Source: Toxonevra muliebris
Lineage: Eukaryota; Arthropoda; Insecta; Diptera; Pallopteridae
Assembly: GCA_963691655.1 (NCBI GenBank)
Contig: OY829328.1
Span: 32,197,890-32,261,889 of the forward strand
Direction: 5' to 3'
DNA length: 64,000 bases
Numbering within the stretch: position 1 is the stretch's first letter; each line of letters opens with the position of its first letter. The notes below the pieces were generated by a model. The model did not search any database. It was given only the letters and a program-made list of their open reading frames with translations, and had not been told where the DNA came from. The translations under genes and the position numbers were made by a program. This document shows, piece after piece, positions 11,165 to 23,116 of the stretch.

Positions 11165-12353
11165 AGGAGTGAGATCGAAAAAATCTTAACATATATAAAA
11201 TTCAATAATTTTTAAACGGTTGATTTTAGAGTTTTGATTTTTTTCTTATGTAATTGATAATATTTTACAAATGACAGAAAAATATAACTTTTATAGTTCT
11301 AACCACTATTTATGATCTCGTGGATCTTTTTTGGTAAGCCTTACATTAGAGATTTGATAGTTGTTTCAGACGCCTTTTTGGAACAGATTTCCCATCTCCT
11401 TTTAAAATCTTCGATATTTTGGGACACCTTTTTTGTGCTCTTTAAGTTTCTTTTCGCAAGAGCCCAATATCTCTCCACTGGTCTTAGCTCCGAACAATTT
11501 GGAAGATTGGACTCTCTTGGTACAAAAACTATGCTATTATTTAGGTACCACTTCAGAGCTTTCTTGCCGTAGTGACATGATGCCAAATCGGCCCAAAAAT
11601 ATGTGGACACATTGTGCTCACTTATGAAAGGAAGAAGTATTTTTTTCAAACATTCTTTGATGTATATTTGGGTATTTATAGAGCCCACTGTAACAAATGA
11701 CTTGCTTCTTTTGCCGAAACTGCATATAGCTTGGCCATACAAGGAATTTTTAGGAAATTTTGTCTGCTTTTGGATTCTAAATTGTTCTTCGACATTTCCT
11801 CGAGCATCAGCAACATAAAAATTTTGACCCGGAAGCTGCGTAAAATCTGCCAGTACATACGTTTCGTCGTCCATTACACAACATGAATATTTTTGTATGA
11901 AATTCGATTTTAATTTCCGAGCCCTACTTTTGGCGTCTAAATTTTTGCAGCATCCCTGACTGGAACTTTTTGGACTTTGTATGTTTTCAAACCTGCATTG
12001 GCTTTAACTTTTCGCACCAAATAGAAAGAGCACTGGGCTAACCGGGAAGCTTTTCTACCAGATGTGTTTGAAGATCTTTTCAATATGCTTTCCCAATATC
12101 ATGTGGTCCTTGTTTTCTTCCCGAACCAGGTTTCCTATCGATTGTCAAAACTCTCCTGAAACTGTTTAATAAGATTGGGAACAGTTTGAAGGCATACCTT
12201 CAATTCTTTGGCCAATTTTTTGTAGGACCAATTTGGATTTTTTTGAAAATTTTTAATAATTTTAAGACGTACTTCTTTTTCTCAAACTCACAATAAATCA
12301 ACATGTTTGTCATTAAAAATAACAACTGACATATTTTTCAAAGATAACTAGAT
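11165..12353 (-). mobile_element. DD37E Tc1/mariner element, copy B, 5'-truncated
   Basis: The 3' end (AGGAGTGAGATCGAAAAAAT, with TA at 11163-11164) is intact. Homology to the other copies stops abruptly after CTAGAT at 12353, so about 75 bp including the 5' terminal repeat is missing. Without that end it could not be mobilised. Confidence 0.85.
11341..12290 (-). pseudogene. DD37E transposase, copy B, frameshifted
   Basis: The minus-strand catalytic frame (start MDDETYVLADF at 11874, 177 codons) keeps all three catalytic residues: MDDETYV, FWADLASCHYG (second D intact, unlike copies A and C) and LRPVERYWAL. The 37-residue spacing is preserved. It stops early at LM because TAA replaces the GAA codon seen in copy A. 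The N-terminal half reads KNPNWSYKKLAKELKVC, then QTV, then shifts frame near the PGSGRKQG linker. The gene is therefore broken between its DNA-binding and catalytic domains. Confidence 0.8.
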
Positions 12354-13129
12354 TGCAAGGCACCATGGCTTGGCGGCTTGGCTATACGCAAAAGCCTTGA
12401 CATTAGCTGCGTTTTATTCGTCAGTCAGTTTAACATGTGCGAATAAACCGGCCAAGTTGTTAAGTCTCTTCTTCGTTATATTGTTATTCACAATGAAACT
12501 ACTCAGCCGCTGGAGGTGGAACATCCCAGCCATTGCGGTCATTCGTGGGCATTGTTTTTAGTTTTTACTCTTTATAAGAATATTTAACGATGATTTTAAC
12601 ATCTTTTCGCAGCAGACATTTCGAATCTTTCCCTTTTTTGGTTTTTTGCCAAACTGTCATGCTTCTTCTTTCACTATTAACAGTTCACAATAGAATGTGA
12701 TGTAGTTAAACAACTTGTTAAGTATACATAACAGCTATAATTATACGTGTTATCTCTGCGGCTTTGTTGTTGTTTTCTCATACAATTATCGCTGCTAGTT
12801 ATACATAACTAGAAGCAAGTTGTAAATAAAACGCAGATGTTATTATAAATGTTTCAACAAAAAATTTTAATTCATAACAAGTAAATGACGCAACTTTGAA
12901 ACCACAGCAATTTTTAATGACGCAATTCGAAATGAAGCAAATTGGCGTCGATGCAAATCTAGACTTTCCTGTATTTAATGATTACAATATGCAACAATTT
13001 GTCATCTGTCAATGCCAACTAGATGTACATATTTTAAAAGTAATTACAGTCGCTGTTTCCGACCATGTAGGATTAATTTATTTATTAAAAATATTTTTCA
13101 GTGAAACGATCATCTGATCTGCTAGTTCT
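12354..13129. other. Unassigned sequence with weak inverted ends
   Basis: The block CTGCGTTTTATT near 12408 recurs inverted as AATAAAACGCAG near 12825-12836, hinting at a roughly 430-bp MITE. No matching target duplication is visible, so this is weak. Short frames here show no recognisable domain. Confidence 0.25.
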
Positions 13130-13413
13130 ATGACTTTATGGTATTCCTCAGGTATTATTGTTCATTTAAAGACTAATAATTTTAAATAATGAAAAATATT
13201 ATCTTCACGGATACTTTGTTATTTTTTCTAACAATTGACCCTGTGTAAACAGATGGTTATTTCTTAAAAAGTTTATATTTAAGTAGCTCTGACCTTAAGC
13301 GACCTCAAGAATTTATCGATGAAGAATATTTTCTTTGAAGGCAATTTGTTATCTTTTCTAACTATTAACCCTATATAAAAATATTTTTGTAAAAAAAAAA
13401 AATTGGTTATTGT
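13130..13413. repeat. Two decayed units of a ~115-bp repeat, related to the hAT interior at 24.7 kb
   Basis: Two successive units share the series GACC-CAA--A, then a TTTGTTATnTTTTCTAAC block, then ACCCTnTnTAAA, then a T/A-rich end. The same series occurs three times at 24716-25000 inside the hAT element (CTTCGGTGACCCCAA, then TTTGTTGTTTTTTTCAAGGG, then ATCCTGTATAAA). This looks like the left part of an old copy of that element. Confidence 0.4.
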
Positions 13414-13429
13414 TGTTGTAGCAATATCC

Positions 13430-14075
13430 AAATCATTATCAGTCTAATACAATATATTGTTTAAGTTGGTCAGTTTGAAGCCCAGGAATTTGTCAGTTTC
13501 TGTCGGTCTAGTCCATACGGTATTTGGGGTCTAATTGGGCATTTGAATAGGTGCCGTGTGCCAATTGCGATTTTGTTGGCAACTAGTCGCGATATGTAGT
13601 GGCTAATCATTTTGGTACAGCCTGAGCGAAATTATGCTAGAGTGTATTTATAAGTTCGTTGAAGCAAAATTTCTTCGGCTGCAGCTAGTGGTAGCCTTCC
13701 ACCTAGTACAACATTTGGTGGTTATTAATGTATAGGTTCTAAGGCAGAGAAAGAGCGTATTACCTTTAACACTCCTTGCAAAAGTTGTGGAAACTTGGAA
13801 GAAAAAGAAACATTCACCCATTTTCTGTTTGAATTACCAACTTTGACAAGGACAAGACATAATTCCTGGGAAGGTATTCCCTCGTTAATTTGTCTGATTG
13901 TTCGGCAGTCAACCCAAAGAATCTGTTAGAATACCGAAACTCTTAGGGGTGGGCTTAATGTGGACCTTCATTCGGTGTTCGGTGAGGGAGCAACCTAACC
14001 GGAGTTGGTTGCTATGGATCAGTCACTATAACCAACCAACCAACTATGCTAAACAACTTTATTTTAGCCATGATG
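13430..14075 (+). pseudogene. LINE (R1/LOA/I-like) C-terminal fragment
   Basis: Decayed plus-strand sequence. KLVSLKPRNLSVSVGLVHT aligns with the 'l-g-ltGHc-lg-h' segment found after the RNase H domain of R1/LOA/I-type non-LTR retrotransposons. Then TPCKSCGNLEEKETFTHFLF, then ELPTLTRTRHN gives the C-terminal C-x2-C...H zinc knuckle with its ECPal-r-R tail. A frame change leads to the C-terminal SDCSAVNPKNLLEYRNS. Two or more stops and shifts are present. The 3' end runs into a short AACC repeat near 14030-14045. It sits between the two halves of a hAT relic, so it probably inserted there. Confidence 0.6.
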
Positions 14076-14084
14076 CTTGTACAA

Positions 14085-14240
14085 GCTTAAACTAAAAATG
14101 ATAGGCTTTGGGTCTCAATAGCAAAGATCCCACGTATGATAGACAAAAGCTGAGTACAGGGTTGGAATCAGTGACTCCGGATTACCTTTAAAAACTTATC
14201 TAACTGCCAAAGTCAGTTAAAGTCATTCGCAATTTAAACT
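14085..14240. repeat. Relic matching the right half of the 24.3-25.5 kb hAT element
   Basis: GATCCCACGTATGATAGACA, then AAGCTGA..., then GACTCCGGATTACC, then TTTAAAAACTTATC parallels 25235-25305 (GATCCCAGACGTAATAGAGA, then GACCCCGATTTACC, then CTTAAAAAGTTATC) at roughly 75 percent by eye, over about 110 bases. Confidence 0.45.
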
Positions 14241-17217
14241 TTACTTTTGATCATTAAGTCAATGTTGGGGGTAACGTAAACTGCTACAAAAGAAAACATT
14301 TCTGTTCGCGGCACTGATTAATTGAATCGTAATCACTGCTTATCACTAAACAAAAATGGAAAACATATAAATAAAAGGATCCTGAAAAATTTCCTGTTCT
14401 TCAATCCAGTAAGAAATTATTTAGCTCGAAATTATTTAATATTTGCATAGCAGAACGTGCCATTTGCATATATTTGTTGAAGATAAAAAGGTTCTTTCAT
14501 TTCGTTTATATTTTTATTTGTATACCGTCACTGTCTGTTTGTTTGTTTGTTTGTTTGTTGGATTGGATTTGTCTGTAATCCAAATTGAAAAAAAGAAAGA
14601 AAAGAAAATCAAACACATACATTTTAGTAACGAAGCCCTTAAGCGTTTATTTTAAGTTTAACCAAATACTTGCATACATACCTGCACCAAATACTCTTAC
14701 GCCAACGAAACCAACTCAATTGCAACTGCGCATGCGCGTACATTTTTCACCATTCATCGCGCTGATTGCGAATACGCACGAAATCAATAAATAAATAAAT
14801 AATAAAGAAGCATAAGAACATAAACTGAAGAGCACACAACGTGTTGCGGTTGCAAATAAAATTTCTTCCAAATTCAGCCGCTGTTTGTCGACGAAGCTTT
14901 AGCTCAATTGCTGCGCTGCTGATGTTGCCTTAATACTGTTGCTCTTGTTTGTTGCTGTTGCTGGCTGTAATAATTCATTTCATTATTGTTTTGACATTTT
15001 ATTTATTGAAGGCGAGTGAGTATATAAAATACATGTGCGTAACTGCTACACTAAAATACATATCTACATTTGATTGCTCATTGTAGTGATTTTTATTACC
15101 AAATGTAATGTTGAATGCGTTTATTACAGTCATAAATGAGGTTAAGAAAAATTGCATCAAATTGTTAGTCTCTCCCTTTTAGAAAATACAAACAAACTTA
15201 CATACAGACATATGTATGTGTATGTGCATGTATTATTTACACACCGTACAAAGTGAAATTGATATAGAATTGAATGTGCTTGGACGCGTGTGGTCGTTGC
15301 GCCAAAAATCAAAAGATCTAAACAACAAACATGATGTCACACTCATCTTCTACATAAATCTAATATCATTTTAGTTTATCTGAAAGAAAAAAATTATAAA
15401 TACAGCGAGGAAGATGTGTAGAAGTATTTTTTGCTTGAAAGTTTAGTGTAAATAAAAACAAAAAGCAACAGCATTAAAAACTAACAACACTTTGTGTGTA
15501 AGTAAATTGGGCAAATCTGGTGTGTAAATATGTAAATATTTGTGTGTTGATTTTCTGTTTTCCTTTGGATGTAGGTACATTAACACTAATTGAATTTCTG
15601 ACAAATTTGTCAACACAAAACAATAAAATATTCTTAACGATTCTTTAAAGTAAACTCATTATTTCACATTCACGCGTAAAGCAAACATATAAAAGGTTCG
15701 AAGTCAAAGTAAATATAAGGTAAATACTTAAAAGTACCCAAAATTAATAAAAATAAAAAAATTTGTTTTATAAATCCGCCCCTTAACGCATTTCGTTGAA
15801 ACGTTCTGACGTTGAAGTACACAATTGAAAATCATAAAATCTTGGAAAATTTTTAATGTATATTTTATGTTTAATACTTACTTTTTAAGTACCAATGCAC
15901 TACGATTACGAAACACTCCTGTAACAAATTTGCGCCATACTTCGTTCGTCGTACGTTTGTCAATTCATTTGCATTTCTATTGTGTCATTCATCTGCAATG
16001 TGACGCATGCGCGCAAAGTCTAAAATATTCTCTATTAAGCAAAAACTCTTCCTCTCTCCCCAACCAAAGTTTTTCACTACGTTTAGTTTTGGTTCACCAA
16101 ACAAATCCGCCCACTAATTTCAAACGCGCCCACTCAACACTAAAGTGTGGCAAAAAAACAGATAAGCATATGGATACATATGTACATATGTGTGTACATA
16201 TGTTAGCATTTGATTTGTTGTTGTTTTTGTTGGAGTTCACACTACCAAATTCTTTGTATGTACGTACGTGGCAGAATGAATGCAGTTGCCAAATGTAGAA
16301 TGTCATCAAATTAATTCCCACCTTTGGGCGTAACGAAGCGGAAGCGAAACGTTGATCTTAGCTTAGACATTTGAAGGCAAATTGATGTTATTAAAATTAA
16401 CAAAGTGAAGGAGAAAATGATACTATTTAAACAAAATTTTTTAGAATTATAGAAAAGAAGATTCAGCGGACTTCACTTTTTTGTCCTTTAAAACCATAAA
16501 TTATTTTGAATTAAGTACTGAGTTTTTTTAAAAGAAACATTTTAAATTGGAATATTTTCTAAAACTAATTGTTTTAAAAAACGCAATTACTTTTAAGGCT
16601 ATCAACTTATTTGACTCTTATAAAAATCGACTTCTATCAAGGCCGGTTATTTTATTGAGTCTGAAGTTAATGGCACTGAGATGTATATAGATTACTGTGG
16701 TCATAAAATCTCCTCAAGTTTTTGTGATTTAGGTTGTTTTGTTAAGAAAATCAATTGTTTTTAGAAAAATTTCAACAACATCGAAAATCGAAAAGATAAC
16801 TAAGTCAATGGTTCCCATAGAGCTTAAGTCCACAGTAATTGTGATCATTTCTATTATTCTTCAAATATATCACCTGAGTTCGCAGTCATTTTCTCATTTT
16901 GGCAAGCATTTTCACATTTTTAACAAACCTTTTTACAAACATTTTCCCATCGTCCTTTTAAAAAATTATGAACTAAGTGAAAGTTATTGTAATGTATATT
17001 TCGTGCGCTTTGGAAAAACATCAAATGCTGAATATCTCGGTGCTGAGAAGTTTATGTAAAGTACGGTAGTATATGTGCATAATAGGAATGTCAATCCCGG
17101 TATCCTAGAATCCTGAGGTTCGAACTAACATTGGTCCCAAAAATTCCTGGATTAATAGGACAAAATCATTTCAATTTGAAGGAGGCCCTCGTTAAATAGT
17201 TGAATATTTCCACATGA
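14241..17217. other. Gene-free AT-rich stretch
   Basis: Contains a (TTTG)5 run near 14541 and several CATA/TACA runs (15180-15235, 16170-16205). The longest open frame (15825-16298) has no domain, and its composition follows the surrounding DNA. No gene, RNA or terminal repeat was recognised. Confidence 0.4.
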
Positions 17218-17330
17218 CGAAAACTAGGATGGTTAAAAAATCGCTAGCAAAAATTAACCAAATAATTAATAAATCGAATTACTTCCATCAAGCAGTATCC
17301 AAAGTGATTTCAAATACCAAACATTGTGAT
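17218..17330. repeat. Dispersed repeat, copy 1 (pair with 55968)
   Basis: AAACTAGGATGGT, then TCGCTAGC, then TAACCAAATAATTAATAAAT is shared in the same order with 55968-56045. Family unknown. Confidence 0.4.
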
Positions 17331-17698
17331 GGTAAGTATAAGGCAATCGAGAAACCCACAAAAGGCTAAAACAAAATATCTGAAGAAAAAGAAGGAAACG
17401 AGAATAACTGTTGTTTGGACTAAAAAGACTTTTGAATGTAGATATTTTTCTATATAAAAATACTTTGAGCACATAAGGAAGTTTTTAAATAATTTTTTAT
17501 AATTTAAATATGAAATTATTTGTGCTTTGCTAATATCTAGTCAGCGCCTAGCATGTATGCCCTGTTAGGGGCTCAACATGTTGGCCCCGTGAAGCAGGTG
17601 GTTACACTATCAACGAGGCCTTAACGAGTTCTCTAATTTTCTGCCGGCAGCCACTTGTCAGCGGCAGGATAAATCTAACTGGGGACTTGTCAAACTTA

Positions 17699-19033
17699 TA
17701 CCACCTTGATCAAAAAGTTCCCGGAATAATCACCGTGTGGCGCTCCCATCGTTCCGATTTGAGTTCTGTTTTTTTTTTTTTGTTAAGTTGGTGCATCTGT
17801 TGTTGATATTCCCTCTAAATCTTAGCTTGACATTTGCAAAAGTTACGTAGCCAAGATTACATCTATCTCTGTCTGTGTTGGCGATTTTTTACAATTAGAA
17901 ATGGATTTAAATTTGCAACAACGAACTTGTATTAGATTTTGCGTAAAAAACGGATTTAATGGTGCGCGAACGTTGGAAATGTTGGAAAAGTGTTTCGGCA
18001 ACGATTCTCTAAAGAAAACGGTCGTTTACCAGTGGCACGAGCAGTTCAAAAGTGGTCGTGAGTCAATCGAAGATGATGAGCACAGTGGCAGACCATCGAC
18101 ATCGAAAACCGACGAAAACATTGATAAAGTAAAAGAAATTTTGGTCAATAACCGCAAATTAACCATCAGAGAGATAGCGGAAGACTTGAACATTGCCTAT
18201 GGATCCGTCCAAGACATTTTGGTTAATGATTTGGGTTCCCGTCATGTAGCAGCAAAGTTGGTGCCACAAAACGTCAATTTCATGCAAAAAAGAGATCGTG
18301 TTGACGTCGCAAAAGATATGATTTGCGAGGCTGAATCCAATCCCACATTCATCAAAAGGATCATTACTGGAGACGAGAAGTGGGTTTATGACTACGACAC
18401 GCAATCCAAACAGACATCAGGCAAGTGAATGGCGTTCACCAAATGAGCCGATACCAAAAAAACCACGTCGTTTTCAGTCAAAAAGGAAGGCAATGCTCAC
18501 GGTTTTCATGGATTACAACAGTGTAGTGCATCATGAATTTTTGCCAGAAGGCCAGACAGTAAACAGAGAGTTTTATTTGGACGTTATGAGACGTTTGCGT
18601 GAAACAATTCGCCGAAAAAGACCAGAATTGTAGACAAAAAACTCGTGGATTTTGCACCATGATAACGCACCGTCGCACAGTGCCATCATTATTTGTAATT
18701 TTTTGAAGAAAAATGCAACAAATGCCATCCAACAGCCATCGAATTCACCTGATTTGGCTTCCTGTGACTTTTTTCTGTTCAATCGAGTTAAAAAACCATT
18801 ACGGGGAACGCGTTTTAGCAGCTGAGAGGAAGTAATGGAAAAAACGCAGGAAGCACTGATGGACATACCGAAAACCGAATATAAAAAATGTTTCGAGGAT
18901 TGGATCAAGCGCTGGCATAAGTGTGTTGCAATCGATGAGGATTACTTTGAAGGGGACAATATAGATTTAAATGAATAAACTTGTATTTTTAATTTTCTGA
19001 ATAAATTCCGGGAACTTTTTGATCAAGGTGGTA
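17699..19033 (+). mobile_element. Mariner element (DD34D), nearly complete
   Basis: The left end TACCACCTTGATCAAAAAGT, continuing TCCCGGAAT, is repeated inverted at the right end, about 30 bp in all. TA lies outside each end (17697-17698 and 19034-19035). The outer TATA makes the exact cut ambiguous by two bases. The body of about 1.33 kb has the usual mariner size and carries one transposase gene with a few inactivating mutations. Confidence 0.9.
17901..18978 (+). pseudogene. Mariner transposase, DD34D, with frameshift and stops
   Basis: It starts MDLNLQQRTCIRFCVKNGFN. The N-terminal half holds the HTH pair (TVVYQWHEQFKSGRE, then EDDEHSGRPSTS, then LTIREIAEDLNIAYGSVQDI). The first catalytic aspartate is in ITGDEKWVYDYD. 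A one-base shift near 18410 moves the frame to SEWRSPNEPIPKKPR, then VFMDYNSVVHHEFLPEGQTV. A TAG at 18631 replaces the tryptophan expected after RPEL. The second D is in ILHHDNAPSH and the third in SPDLASCDFFLF, with 34 residues between them (DD34D). A further TGA lies near 18822. The frame ends NIDLNE-stop. With only about three disabling changes it is a fairly young copy. Subfamily was not decided. Confidence 0.88.
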
Positions 19034-19035
19034 TA

Positions 19036-19604
19036 ACTCTTCTAGACGGCGCACAATGAGTGAATTTTTTTTCATACAATGATTAAAAAAGTTATTTCCG
19101 GATATATTTATTCTTTGTTTTATGGGACGACCGAGCTTTTTGCGTCTATTTATGTTATGTGAAGAGGCCTATCCACTGTCGTATGAGAATGCGCATTCTT
19201 GTCAGCAGAATTCCAAATTATTGGAAATCACAAATGCATGAATGAGCGTTTTTTTTGCCATCCAATAGTTTTTCTTTGATAATTTTTACTGAAGGCCAAA
19301 TATTTTCGCCGCAATCTGAAAAATACGGCTGTCCGCGATCACTTACGAAGTTCTACTTTTAAGATTGGAGGCATAAGAGATGATCTCTAAAAGCACAAGT
19401 TATCATTTGCTTTAATTAGGAAGCCAACGATAACTTGAAAAATTAAATCCAAAGGGGGTGGTGAACTTCAAGTCGGAATACTAAACTTAACTATTAAACT
19501 TAACGAAGTTATCGCAAAAACCGGATTTAATTTGGTTTTAATTTTTCTTAAAATTTGCAAAATTGGAGAACAGCATTGTTCATAAACTTGGTATAATAGT
19601 TGCT
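19036..19604. other. Unassigned stretch
   Basis: No frame, ends or known repeat recognised. Confidence 0.3.
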
Positions 19605-19640
19605 ACAGGTCGCAGTGCCTGACTTTCGGGTCGTCTTATT
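19605..19640 (+). repeat. LINE/SINE 3'-tail fragment
   Basis: AGGTCGCAGTGCCTGACTTT matches the 3' region of the LINE at 59.8 kb and the tail of the SINE at 53.44 kb (both on the minus strand there). Confidence 0.5.
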
Positions 19641-19920
19641 TTTCGATTTAAATTGAATTGTCATAATTTTATAGGCAACACTGGGCAACAATTTCAAGGT
19701 CATCTCTTAGAACAGGAAACGTTCTTTTTGGAATTCATGTACAAATATAGAATAGTCAAACCCCCGGATGAGTTTGTTTATATTAGCTCGAAAATTAAAA
19801 TTATGGCCCTATGAATTTTCACTGAGTTGGAATTTCAAACACTGAACAAAAATATAATGCGTTGTTTTATATATTTGAAATTTTGGTTGGGATGATTGGA
19901 CGTACGGTTCCGAAAACAAT

Positions 19921-20095
19921 GGTTGTGGCAATTTGTTATCACCTGGTGGTGTGCATGTACACTTCTTATAACTCTCATTCACTTCATGCCTATACTAAAT
20001 ATAGGAAGGCTATGAGAAATTAACCACCAGACCAAGACAAGAATCAAATCCGCAACCTCCCAAGTGAAAGTCTATACTATACTTTTACTTGAATC
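19921..20095 (-). repeat. tRNA-derived SINE, second (5' unit) copy, decayed
   Basis: On the minus strand this matches the head and body of the SINE at 53.68-53.88 kb: a mutated B box (GATTTGATTCTTG where the other copy has GGTTCGATTCCCG), then CTTGGTCTGGTGGTTAATTT, then a shared TACACACC-type block. The A box is badly mutated. It shows the family is dispersed rather than unique. Confidence 0.65.
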
Positions 20096-21655
20096 CAATG
20101 AAGGCGTTTTCTTGTTCCAAAATAATTGTTGCTCTGTGTAATCAAAGACTATTTCATTAAAGAGCAAACCCAATGCACAAGTTTAGATTCTACAAATCAA
20201 ACCATATAATTTCGTTCAGTTTAAATTTTCAATCTAATTGAATGCAGGGAATGTTTTGACTTCCTTTAAATTTACAAACAGCATAAATCGTAAATAAGAA
20301 TAAAACATACACACATTCGTATAGAGAAAAGAAGAAAAATAAACTAAGATTCAAAACTCATTTGCAAAAGTATAAGTTAAAAAAAAAAATCAATTCTAGA
20401 ACTATTCTATGGATAACTTTTAATAGAGTGAGGTGTGTACGTTAATGGAATCAAAATGTTGATAAAAAAAACCTCAAATGGCTCAACAACAACAAGAAAA
20501 ACAGCAATAATAATAACAACAACAGCGCCAACTAAATATGACAATATCGCTAAAAATTAATCTCATGATATAAAAATGGGAAAAAATATCACAACACACA
20601 CACACACATGCACTCATAAATCCCTCTGCACACAGTCGCATGCATGTTGTTGTTTAAATGTGAACTTGATTATGTTTTATGATGCACATTCATACGTTCG
20701 TGTATGTTCCTTCTTTAGTCGTTCGCTCGTTCTTTAAGCGTTTTTTTTTTTGGTTCGCTGTGTTGCAGCAAAAGTGACCGCCATTAGATGTCGCCAATAA
20801 ATTGTGGTATCATTTTTTATATGCATTTATGTTGTAAAATAGTCATCCTTTTGTTGCACATTAACTTAACCTATGCGAAATGTGAAGAAAGAGGCCTTAG
20901 CAGCGCAAAAGTGAAGTACACATACAACAACGCGCGCGAAATTAAATGACCCTCTTAGCACCAACTAGCAGAGCTACACTTTAACCAACAACCATAACAA
21001 CAACAGCAACAACAACTAAAAGGAGGAAAAGGGCTTATAGTTGCTGCTGCTATTGATGTTGCTGCTGCTGCTGCTAGCTACAGCTGAGCTTGATTACATT
21101 CAATTGGCATGTATGGAACTGATATTTAGTTTCCTTTTCTTCATCTTTGGTTTAGTTTGGTGAGAGAAGAAAGAGTAGCAGCGGTAGGTAGGTACTTCGC
21201 GGTAACTATGTAGAATGCATGTTCTTCTTGTTGTTGCATATTTTCGTAGGCGAGATAACCGTCATCATCGTTGTAGCAGTTGCAGCAATGGGAATGATGA
21301 TCGGGTGTGATGATTGTCGCTATTTAAAGTATTGTTACGTTCATTAACGCACACATATAGTCAACTTAATACATGTTTATAAGTAAATAGGTACTACTCA
21401 CTCTACACATTTACATAGCATTCAATATGTGTGATGTCATAGACTTTTGATATGCTGTGGCATGAGTTATATTATTCTTGTTGTTGTTGTTGAAAACTTT
21501 TAATTAAAATCTTCAAAGTCTTTTGTTATCTTAATTGAAAGTAGAGTGTTGTAGAGGGGTTTTAGTAAATGTACACAGGTATCTAGAAGAAAATAATCTT
21601 TCATCACAATGGCATTAGTTGATTAGTTACTTGCATTTGTACGTACTTATGTATG
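20096..21655. other. Gene-free stretch rich in simple repeats
   Basis: Contains CAA/AAC runs (20480-20530, 20985-21020), a (CA)n run near 20592-20606 and a GCT run near 21059-21076. No gene supported. Confidence 0.45.
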
Positions 21656-21657
21656 TA

Positions 21658-22261
21658 CAGTACGTAACAAAATTTAGCAAATAAGGGGACATTTTTAGGA
21701 CACGAAAAATAACCAAAAATAGTGTAAAATTAAAAAGTAGCAGCATAGTTGACCTAAAGTGCAAACAAATTTTTTAAATCAGATAACACCTTCAGGTTCC
21801 AAACGAGTCTTCAAAGTACCGAATTTTCGACAATAAATTATGCTTTTTCAAAATTTTTTGGCCGCAATTTTTTTTAAATTCCACAACTCTGTTATTGCTT
21901 CTTGCAAGTACAAACATAATGCAAGAAGAATTTTTGAAATCAGATAATGTTTATTGGTGTAGCAAGATGTATAAAGTTTGTAAGTTTTTAGAAATTGAGC
22001 AAAAATTGTATGAAAAGTATAAATTATGGTTTAAGAAGCAATAACAGAGCTGTGGAATTTGAAAATATGTTCGGCCAAAAATCATAATTTATAGTTGAAA
22101 TTTCGGTACTTTCAAGACCCTTTTTGAATCTAAAGATATTATTTGATTTCAATAATTTGCTTGCACTTTTGTTCAACCGGATGTGTAAAAACTTAACTGT
22201 GCTGATACTTTTTTCGTGTCTCAATAATGCCCTTTTATTTGCTCAATTTTGTTACTTACTG
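21658..22261. mobile_element. Tc1-like foldback MITE with ~240-bp inverted arms
   Basis: Ends CAGTACGTAACAAAATTTAG and inverted CAGTAAGTAACAAAATTGAG are bordered by TA (21656-21657 and 22262-22263). Similarity continues inward through GACACGAAAAA, TGCAAACAAATT, CAAACGAGTCTTC/GGGTCTTGAAAG and the CTGTTATTGCTTCTT block. The two arms therefore cover about 21658-21905 and 22030-22261 around a loop of about 125 bp. CAGT ends plus TA suit Tc1-type elements. No coding sequence is present. Confidence 0.7.
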
Positions 22262-22263
22262 TA

Positions 22264-22699
22264 CGTGATGAGATAGTTCAAGCTTAAACCTACACAATGA
22301 TGAAAGCTTGTTTTTTTGTTGTTGTTTTTCTGCATTTAGGACTTTCAGTAATCATTGCCATTTTATTATGATTTCGATTTTCTTGTGATTAAAGACTCAA
22401 ATGTGAGCTAACATAGGTGTATTGTCCTACTAGCCATTGGCCTGCAAGGATCTAATAAAAATCGTACTCTCTGGTTTTGTTTACTGGGAAACAATGGAAT
22501 TCCAGGCAGAAAAATATTCTTTCATTTACTATCTATTTCATATTCCAACACCTTAGGCAAATACTTTTGCTCGAAAAATTCTATGCATATCCCTCAAGAA
22601 GGAAATAAGGCATAGGTTTGTCTGACCTCAGAAGCCGAGCCATAATCTGCGTCTAATTGGGCTCAATTCTATGATATTTCATGGATTAAAGTTCTTCGG
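22264..22699. other. Unassigned stretch next to a transposase relic
   Basis: Probably includes the eroded 3' part of the minus-strand transposase beginning at 23116, but I could not align it confidently. Confidence 0.25.
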
Positions 22700-23116
22700 T
22701 CTGGTCAAAAAATTATTTTATTTGATTGGTCTATGAATAAACTGTCCAAGCACCGGTAGACACTTTTCCCCGTAATTCTGTGAACTCGCCGCCAAATCAT
22801 CTTTTAAATCTACTCTATCACTGATGCCACGTTCACTAATGATCAACCACAATAAAACTTTTTCTGGAAATTTGATCTTATAGATATATTGGTTATTGTC
22901 TGGTGTTTTCACATTGGTAGACTCAAAGTAATATGTTTGTTGCCATTCGTTGCATTCAAAAGTAAATGAGGACTCGTCATTCATCATACAAATGTACAAA
23001 GAGTTTTCGTTTTTAATGCACCATATGTTATGCCTTAACCAATTTCCGTTGAAGGTTGTTGGAATTACCCATAGCAAAGCCGTATTTAGGGGTGAGGTTT
23101 TGGGGGTTCTGACCAC
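22700..23116 (-). pseudogene. Tc1/mariner-superfamily transposase fragment
   Basis: The minus-strand frame of about 132 codons contains MMNDESSFTFECNEWQQ, then YIYKIKFPEKVLLWLIISER, then GIS. This is the 'DDEsyF ... KfP-KvlvW-aISe-Gis' block around the first catalytic aspartate of Tc1/mariner transposases. NYGEKCLPVLGQFI is the next conserved helix (-IY-ekCL-p-l--fI). The frame ends before the second catalytic residue. No paired ends were found. Which branch it belongs to is undecided. Confidence 0.55.

Noticed and set aside
15825..16298. 157-codon plus-strand frame, the longest outside transposons on this side
   Set aside because: No domain, start not supported, composition follows background DNA, no splice structure or neighbouring evidence.
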